This document shows, piece after piece, positions 59,831 through 64,000 of a stretch of 64,000 bases of DNA. A program made the position numbers and the translations under genes. Source of the stretch: Paludibacteraceae bacterium. GTDB lineage: Bacteria > Bacteroidota > Bacteroidia > Bacteroidales > Paludibacteraceae. Below the pieces are notes generated by a model. That model was not told the DNA's origin. It was given only the letters and a program-made list of their open reading frames with translations, and did not search any database. The stretch spans positions 1 through 64,000 of the forward strand of contig JAKSMY010000001.1 in NCBI GenBank assembly GCA_024400275.1, given 5' to 3'. Positions within the stretch are counted from its first letter, which is position 1. Every line of letters begins with the position of its first letter.

Positions 59831-59855
59831 AATTACAGAAAAACCAAACCCTCTG

Positions 59856-60944
59856 CTAACCTTGATATGCAGAGACGGGGACAGCGAGATACGAGTTGCT
59901 ACACTTGGTGCCGTTGTTGTTCAACGACCCATTCGATAGGGAACAGTTCCACGCGTTGGCACTGGAATACTGAAGAATGGTCCACATCGTTGTGGCTGGT
60001 ATCTGCTCCCAGTCCAAACCTACATTGATAGCAGACGCTATGCACGAGTTGATTGCAGCAAGATTCGCATAGATAATCAATGCCTCGTATGCGCTGGATG
60101 TGTACCACTCGTTCTCGTCACCTTCGTATGCCTTATATTGCCAGCAGAACTCTGCCAATGGCGAGCCAGTTACACTATTAGCGACAAACGGCACAGCATA
60201 TTTCTTCACATACGAGTTACCATCGAATCGGTATAGGTCGTGTCCGCTTGTCTTTTTAACGATATACACCTTACTGCTATCACCAACGGCAGGGAAATCT
60301 GCGGTCGTTTCGAGTTCCACTATTCCAAACTCGTCAAATCTACCACGCAACACTTCTGGGTTGAGTGCGCGTAGAACTCTCCAAGTGTCTCTATACCCGC
60401 TTAAAATTGCTTTTGCGTCCGTAGAACTCTTTGGAGTGTTTACATCTGGAATTTCTAAAGAGCCACTGTAAAAGCAAGACAAGTGCTTTCCGGATACGCA
60501 GAGTTCATCTGTGGCAGTTCGTACAAGCATATACACTGGTGTAGGTTTAACACCGAGCGAATCGAACACCTCTTTTGTGTATTCAACCAACTCTCCATTA
60601 TCTCTACATACAATGTATATTCCTGTTGTTTTCAGCAACCGTGCCAGCACTCTTGTATATTCGTTGAGTTCGGCACCTGTCATATCGTAGCCATGCAATA
60701 AAAGCAGCGTTGCCAAGCCCTGCTTAAATGTACTTGTATAGGCGAGTTTAGCGAGAGCAGTCTCTCCTGCGTCTATACCATTGATTTCGTCAATCATCGC
60801 CTTAACCTCGGCACTCGTGTCTATGATTAAAGGATGGTCTGTCGTGTATTGCTTAACAAAAGCAACAATGTCGGCAACTGCTTTGTCTAACTGACCAAGC
60901 GTTATCGCTGCTTGATTAAGATTAGTCGGATTGTTTTCTGCCAT
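59856..60944 (-). CDS. DGR target protein, phage tail protein with C-type-lectin-like end
   Basis: A 362-residue phage protein. The N-terminal part (NNPTNLNQAAITLGQLDKAVADIVAFVKQ) is helical and tail-fibre-like; a middle part (about 100-270) is of unknown fold. The last ~100 residues (YTSSAYEALIIYANLAAINSC, IPATTMWTILQYSSANAWNCSLSNG, AVPVSAYQG) have the pattern of formylglycine-enzyme/C-type-lectin variable proteins. The VR codes for the binding-surface residues. It is probably a receptor-binding protein whose specificity is changed by the retroelement. Confidence 0.88.
   Translation of the reverse strand: MAENNPTNLNQAAITLGQLDKAVADIVAFVKQYTTDHPLIIDTSAEVKAMIDEINGIDAGETALAKLAYTSTFKQGLATLLLLHGYDMTGAELNEYTRVLARLLKTTGIYIVCRDNGELVEYTKEVFDSLGVKPTPVYMLVRTATDELCVSGKHLSCFYSGSLEIPDVNTPKSSTDAKAILSGYRDTWRVLRALNPEVLRGRFDEFGIVELETTADFPAVGDSSKVYIVKKTSGHDLYRFDGNSYVKKYAVPFVANSVTGSPLAEFCWQYKAYEGDENEWYTSSAYEALIIYANLAAINSCIASAINVGLDWEQIPATTMWTILQYSSANAWNCSLSNGSLNNNGTKCSNSYLAVPVSAYQG
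59863..59975 (-). repeat. DGR variable repeat (VR)
   Basis: The last 113 bases of the target's lectin-like domain, ending 5 bases before its stop codon. Compared with the TR, codons change as ACC to GCC, AAC to GGC, AAC to ACC, TAT to TGT, AAC to AGC and CAC to CTC. The adenine-poor end CTGTCCCCGTCTCTGC is identical in both copies and is the likely initiation-of-mutagenic-homing site. Confidence 0.95.
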
Positions 60945-60955
60945 AATTATTGAAT

Positions 60956-62470
60956 TTATTGGTTATTACTATCATCTACAAGACGAGCGTCTAATACCGC
61001 TTGTACCTCTTCATCGGTAGCAATACGCATGTCTGTTGCATTGATTCTCTCATATATTGCACTATTCGTTGCCGCAGGATTATTGCCCTGCTGGGCTACG
61101 TTTGATAAATCAACGTTCTGCACGTCCTCTTTCGTTGCCGGAAGCGACTTAACAAAACTAAATTCCAGAGCGTCATACCCCTGTTGTATTACCAACTGCA
61201 TAGTCATCGTGTCAAGGTTGTACACAACCGAGTGGACAGTTTGCCAAGTAAGAGCCGTTTCGCGGCTACGTTCAGCGTAACGTTGGCGGACAATGCCCAA
61301 TATACGCTCAAACTCTTCGGGTGCGCTATCGCGTGCCAAATCCTCCTGCGAATATGGACCAACAAATTCCGTGAGCCAATCTCCAAGAGGAGCATAAGCC
61401 TCCGTATATCGTAGGTCTATATTCATAAAGTCCAACACACTCTGCGTTGTCTCCGTATCTTGTACGAATTGCAGACAAAGATTGGCACGCTCTATGCCCA
61501 TTCCGTATTTCTCCACATACTGATAATTCGGGTCGGCAAATCGGTCGTACTTGCCTGTTTCGCTATCATAAATACGCTGCGCCCACCACATACGGAAGTT
61601 AGTCATCACGAACGGTAGTGGTTGGTCTTTCACATCGGCAATAGCCGTGCGGAATACACCACCATTATCCGGCTCAAAGCAAAGGTAGTACAACTGCTCT
61701 TTGTTGGTTAGTGAGAAATGTAGGTCAGTCGTCTTGCCATCGTGGTACGGAGGATAGACACGCACATAGTCCCGGATATACTCGCACGCCTCTTTCGGTG
61801 TTGTGAAGTTATCCAACACATAGCGCACTAACATTGCAGAGCATATTGCCTCGCGTTCCTCAATACGCGGTGTCGTACCATCGACAGGCAGACTGCGTCC
61901 CTCTGCGTGGTTGAGCATATTAACATTGGCGGTTAGCCCTTTTTCGTTCATACCGTCCAACATTCGGAACGGCATATACTTGAACTCCTCGCTGTACTCG
62001 CCTATCGTGTCGGTCGTAAGAGCCGAGATAGAACCTGCTATACCTATACTTGCGTATCTTCCGTTGTGCGCTTTCGTGCGGACAAGGAACTCCACTTGCT
62101 TGTCGTATGTCCAATCATAGTTGCGCCCTAACTGATTCCCTTTGCGTAATGCAGTACAAGCACCTTGCACGGGTACGAAATGCGTTGAAAAGTACGCTCT
62201 CGCTGCTTCGTAGTCCAATTCGGAATACTCGATAGCGTAGAGATATGGTTGCAGGCGTTTCATCGCTTCGTATGCCATCTTGCATGGATTACCACCACCT
62301 TTGGAGATAGCGGTCTTAATTTCAGCAGATTGCTGATTGAGCGTACTCTCCTTTGCAAGGTTTGACAAGTCTTGTGGCAAATGAGAAATTACGGAGTTGA
62401 ACCGTTCTGTCATCCAACTCCGTAACTCTGTCGTCCACCAATTCCAAAATTGCTTTGTATTCAGTATCAT
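60956..62470 (-). CDS. Phage protein with choloylglycine/penicillin-acylase-like Ntn domain
   Basis: A 504-residue protein. Residues 1-100 are tail-fibre-like (FWNWWTTELRSWMTERFNSV...STLNQQSAEIKTAI). Residues ~105-400 match the linear-amide hydrolase fold: Cys105 in GACTALRKGNQLGRNYDW, DGMNEKGLTANVNML near 192, LHFSLTNKEQLYYLCFEPDNG near 250 and VMTNFRMWW near 290, corresponding to the Cys, Arg, Asp and Asn positions of bile-salt hydrolase and penicillin V acylase. In that family Cys becomes the N-terminus after self-cleavage, which here would release the first 104 residues. It lies 11 bases before the DGR target gene. Confidence 0.8.
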   Translation of the reverse strand: MILNTKQFWNWWTTELRSWMTERFNSVISHLPQDLSNLAKESTLNQQSAEIKTAISKGGGNPCKMAYEAMKRLQPYLYAIEYSELDYEAARAYFSTHFVPVQGACTALRKGNQLGRNYDWTYDKQVEFLVRTKAHNGRYASIGIAGSISALTTDTIGEYSEEFKYMPFRMLDGMNEKGLTANVNMLNHAEGRSLPVDGTTPRIEEREAICSAMLVRYVLDNFTTPKEACEYIRDYVRVYPPYHDGKTTDLHFSLTNKEQLYYLCFEPDNGGVFRTAIADVKDQPLPFVMTNFRMWWAQRIYDSETGKYDRFADPNYQYVEKYGMGIERANLCLQFVQDTETTQSVLDFMNIDLRYTEAYAPLGDWLTEFVGPYSQEDLARDSAPEEFERILGIVRQRYAERSRETALTWQTVHSVVYNLDTMTMQLVIQQGYDALEFSFVKSLPATKEDVQNVDLSNVAQQGNNPAATNSAIYERINATDMRIATDEEVQAVLDARLVDDSNNQ

Positions 62471-62494
62471 ACAAACAAAAGATTATTTTACTTG

Positions 62495-63217
62495 TTATTG
62501 TTCAAAATCCCATGCTCCTGCGACTTCAACAAAATACTCAAATCTCGTTGGGTCGTCGTGGTCTGGGGCAAACTTAAAGACGCGAATCATGTTGCATCTT
62601 TTTTGCAAATCGGCAGCATTAAGATGGAAATGGATTTCTCGACCTTCATCATTACTTACCAGTAATTCATTTAATGCAGATGCTACACCTCCCAAGTTAT
62701 TGGTAAAGAACAAAAGTCTGCCATAATGGAACCCTTCAGTTGGGTCTGGCCATTCAACATCTATATTGAGAGGATTGCTTGGTTGCAAATCCCCAAGATT
62801 GATAACTCCACCCGGCTGTATTGCATTGTCTATATAATTGACAACCGCCTTTTCACTCAACACTTTTGCGTCACTTGTTGGAAATGATGCAGCCGTCTTA
62901 ATATCAGACTTATTAAACTTACCGCTTAATGCGCCATATACTCCGCCACTTTTTATAAGATTATCACTATCTTCTGTCGGAATAGTGTCTGGATTGGATA
63001 GTGCCCTTTCTAAATTGTCAAAATTGCTTTCGTTTATATCCAACTCATGACTATCACCAACCTCTATGTGTATTTCTTCTTCTGCGTCTAACGCCACCTG
63101 TGCGCCTCGTATATACGAATGACTATGTTCTGCATTTGCCTTGCCAGCGCACTCCTCAAAGTTAGCGTTCAGTGCTTCTGCGGTCAGTACCTCATTTGGT
63201 TGAAAATCTATTTTCAT
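62495..63217 (-). CDS. Phage tail-fibre or baseplate protein
   Basis: A 240-residue protein. FQPNEVLTAEALNANFEECAGKANAEHSHSY at the start and TEDSDNLIKSGGVYGALSGKFNKSDI in the middle are typical of Bacteroidota phage fibre proteins, where the SDNLIKSGGVY phrase recurs. The C-terminal ~90 residues (GFHYGRLLFFTNNLGG, FEYFVEVAGAWDFEQ) may be a small binding domain. It is read just before the Ntn-domain gene. Confidence 0.7.
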   Translation of the reverse strand: MKIDFQPNEVLTAEALNANFEECAGKANAEHSHSYIRGAQVALDAEEEIHIEVGDSHELDINESNFDNLERALSNPDTIPTEDSDNLIKSGGVYGALSGKFNKSDIKTAASFPTSDAKVLSEKAVVNYIDNAIQPGGVINLGDLQPSNPLNIDVEWPDPTEGFHYGRLLFFTNNLGGVASALNELLVSNDEGREIHFHLNAADLQKRCNMIRVFKFAPDHDDPTRFEYFVEVAGAWDFEQ

Positions 63218-63218
63218 A

Positions 63219-63491
63219 TTATCCTAATTTATCTATGTTTAACTTCGATTGATTCAGTCTGAACTGCCCTGCATCATCATACCACATAGCATGAACATCC
63301 GCTTCGGTAACAGTTTCTAACAGTCCCATAAACCAAGTCTTGAACTGCGCGAACAACGCTTCTATCTTCTTGATTAGGGAATATGCAGTAGAGCCGGCGG
63401 TAATGAAACTGCCGTGTGTACGCTGCAACTTATCCAAGCACATCTTATCGCGATGGTGCATTGGCGGTAATGTACATCTTTGATTTTCCAT
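63219..63491 (-). CDS. Small phage protein of unknown function
   Basis: A 90-residue protein (TAGSTAYSLIKKIEALFAQFKTWFMGLLETVTEADVHAMWYDDAG). A mid-protein amphipathic or weakly hydrophobic helix is visible, but no family is recognised. It lies 1 base before the fibre gene and is part of the same row. Confidence 0.6.
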   Translation of the reverse strand: MENQRCTLPPMHHRDKMCLDKLQRTHGSFITAGSTAYSLIKKIEALFAQFKTWFMGLLETVTEADVHAMWYDDAGQFRLNQSKLNIDKLG

Positions 63492-63495
63492 AGTC

Positions 63496-63807
63496 TTATT
63501 CTTCTACTGGTATTTGTGATTCCTCTACTCTTATTGCTTTTTCCTCCCAATACATATCAGATAAGTTATCAGTAGGCCATATTTCTACATCTAACTTATC
63601 TCCATCATCGAACAAATCAATTTGGGCAATCGGGAATGTAAATACAATTATTCCTGTGTCGGAATCTTTTGTACCTTCAATATCTTCCGTGATAACGCTT
63701 GGGTCGTCATGGTTGAACAAGTGTGCCTTCCATGTCGTGTTCTCATTGTCCGAGTGCAAGCATGGTGCCTCTAATGGAAGTTCCCGATGTCTTTTGGCAA
63801 TAATCAT
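63496..63807 (-). CDS. Small phage protein of unknown function
   Basis: A 103-residue acidic protein with a beta-rich pattern (GIIVFTFPIAQIDLFDDGDKLDVEIWPTD). Its composition and place suggest a baseplate or tail component, but no family is recognised. Its ATG overlaps the stop of the preceding gene (ATGA). Confidence 0.6.
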   Translation of the reverse strand: MIIAKRHRELPLEAPCLHSDNENTTWKAHLFNHDDPSVITEDIEGTKDSDTGIIVFTFPIAQIDLFDDGDKLDVEIWPTDNLSDMYWEEKAIRVEESQIPVEE

Positions 63808-64000
63808 TTGAGTATATCGTTTAGTTTGTTGTTATATTCAGTCATCATAGCCGCAGCGTTTTGATCTTTAAGTATCTCCAAAACCAATGCAGCACACCGC
63901 AGCACAATAAAGTCCTCTATGTGCGATGATACTTTTTCTGCTTTCTTGCGGCAGTCAATATAGTAAACCTTTGCATGGTACGATGCACAATCGCCGCAGT
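63804..64000 (-). CDS. Phage gene cut by the right window edge
   Basis: An open frame runs from the edge to TGA at 63804-63806: 65 residues including DCASYHAKVYYIDCRKKAEK, IEDFIVLRCAALVLEIL and a C-terminal MMTEYNNKLNDILK. The ATGA overlap with the next gene and the row of genes support it. It is Cys-rich and helical. No family can be judged from this part. Confidence 0.65.
   Translation of the reverse strand, partial: CGDCASYHAKVYYIDCRKKAEKVSSHIEDFIVLRCAALVLEILKDQNAAAMMTEYNNKLNDILK

Noticed and set aside
59309..60028. 239-residue plus-strand frame across the retroelement
   Set aside because: It runs antisense to the Avd-like gene and both ends of neighbouring genes, and has no coding character of its own.
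47275..64000. Integrative conjugative element instead of a prophage
   Set aside because: Portal, holin, endolysin and tail genes are present and no conjugation or mobilisation genes are seen.

Overview
The window comes from a bacterium of the order Bacteroidales (phylum Bacteroidota), probably a host-associated species. Evidence is the gene content (RibBA, a DUF1846 protein, many small lipoproteins, a paired lipoprotein/OmpA-TSP3 system) and above all the promoters: at least sixteen places carry the Bacteroidota housekeeping pattern TTG plus TAnnTTTG, with exactly 20 bases between the two elements. I ran no searches; family assignments come from reading motifs.

Region 1 (1-26.3 kb) is mostly housekeeping. 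On the minus strand lie cdd, an LptF/LptG permease, ribBA and a secreted protein cut by the left edge. A DUF4143-type ATPase follows, then a very large exonuclease-RecQ-UvrD fusion protein beside a BRO/DinD-like protein. After these come lpdA, rlmD, the SRP RNA, a RecD-like helicase starting at TTG, a lipoprotein/OmpA pair, a YebC protein, rsmG and a metallo-hydrolase. The region ends with a minus-strand operon led by recR.

Region 2 (26.6-47 kb) holds a dideoxy-amino-sugar and glycosyltransferase cluster, a candidate structured RNA, a YafQ-type toxin-antitoxin pair, several secreted or membrane proteins, an aldo/keto reductase, a sirtuin without zinc cysteines, DsbD, small lipoproteins, NAD synthetase, tRNA-Glu, a sugar-nucleotidyltransferase next to a kinase-RapZ fusion (probably peptidoglycan recycling), and tRNA-Lys.

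Region 3 (47 kb to the right edge) is the left part of a prophage whose integrase gene lies next to tRNA-Lys. Leftward genes encode tail or structural proteins, a portal, two glycosyltransferase-like proteins, and a lysis set (holin, probable one-piece spanin, M15 endolysin). It also carries a complete diversity-generating retroelement (DGR): a target gene with a C-type-lectin-like C-terminus, an Avd-like accessory gene, a template repeat (TR) and a reverse transcriptase. The 113-bp TR and variable repeat (VR) differ at seven positions, all adenines in the template, and a perfect GC-rich hairpin lies just past the VR. The gene beside the target encodes a phage protein with a bile-salt-hydrolase/penicillin-acylase-like Ntn domain.

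A second genome-wide feature is a set of short tandem arrays with a strict 7-base or 11-base period. They occur between genes and also inside at least six protein genes, where they are in frame and give recurring peptides such as QCTMH in unrelated proteins.
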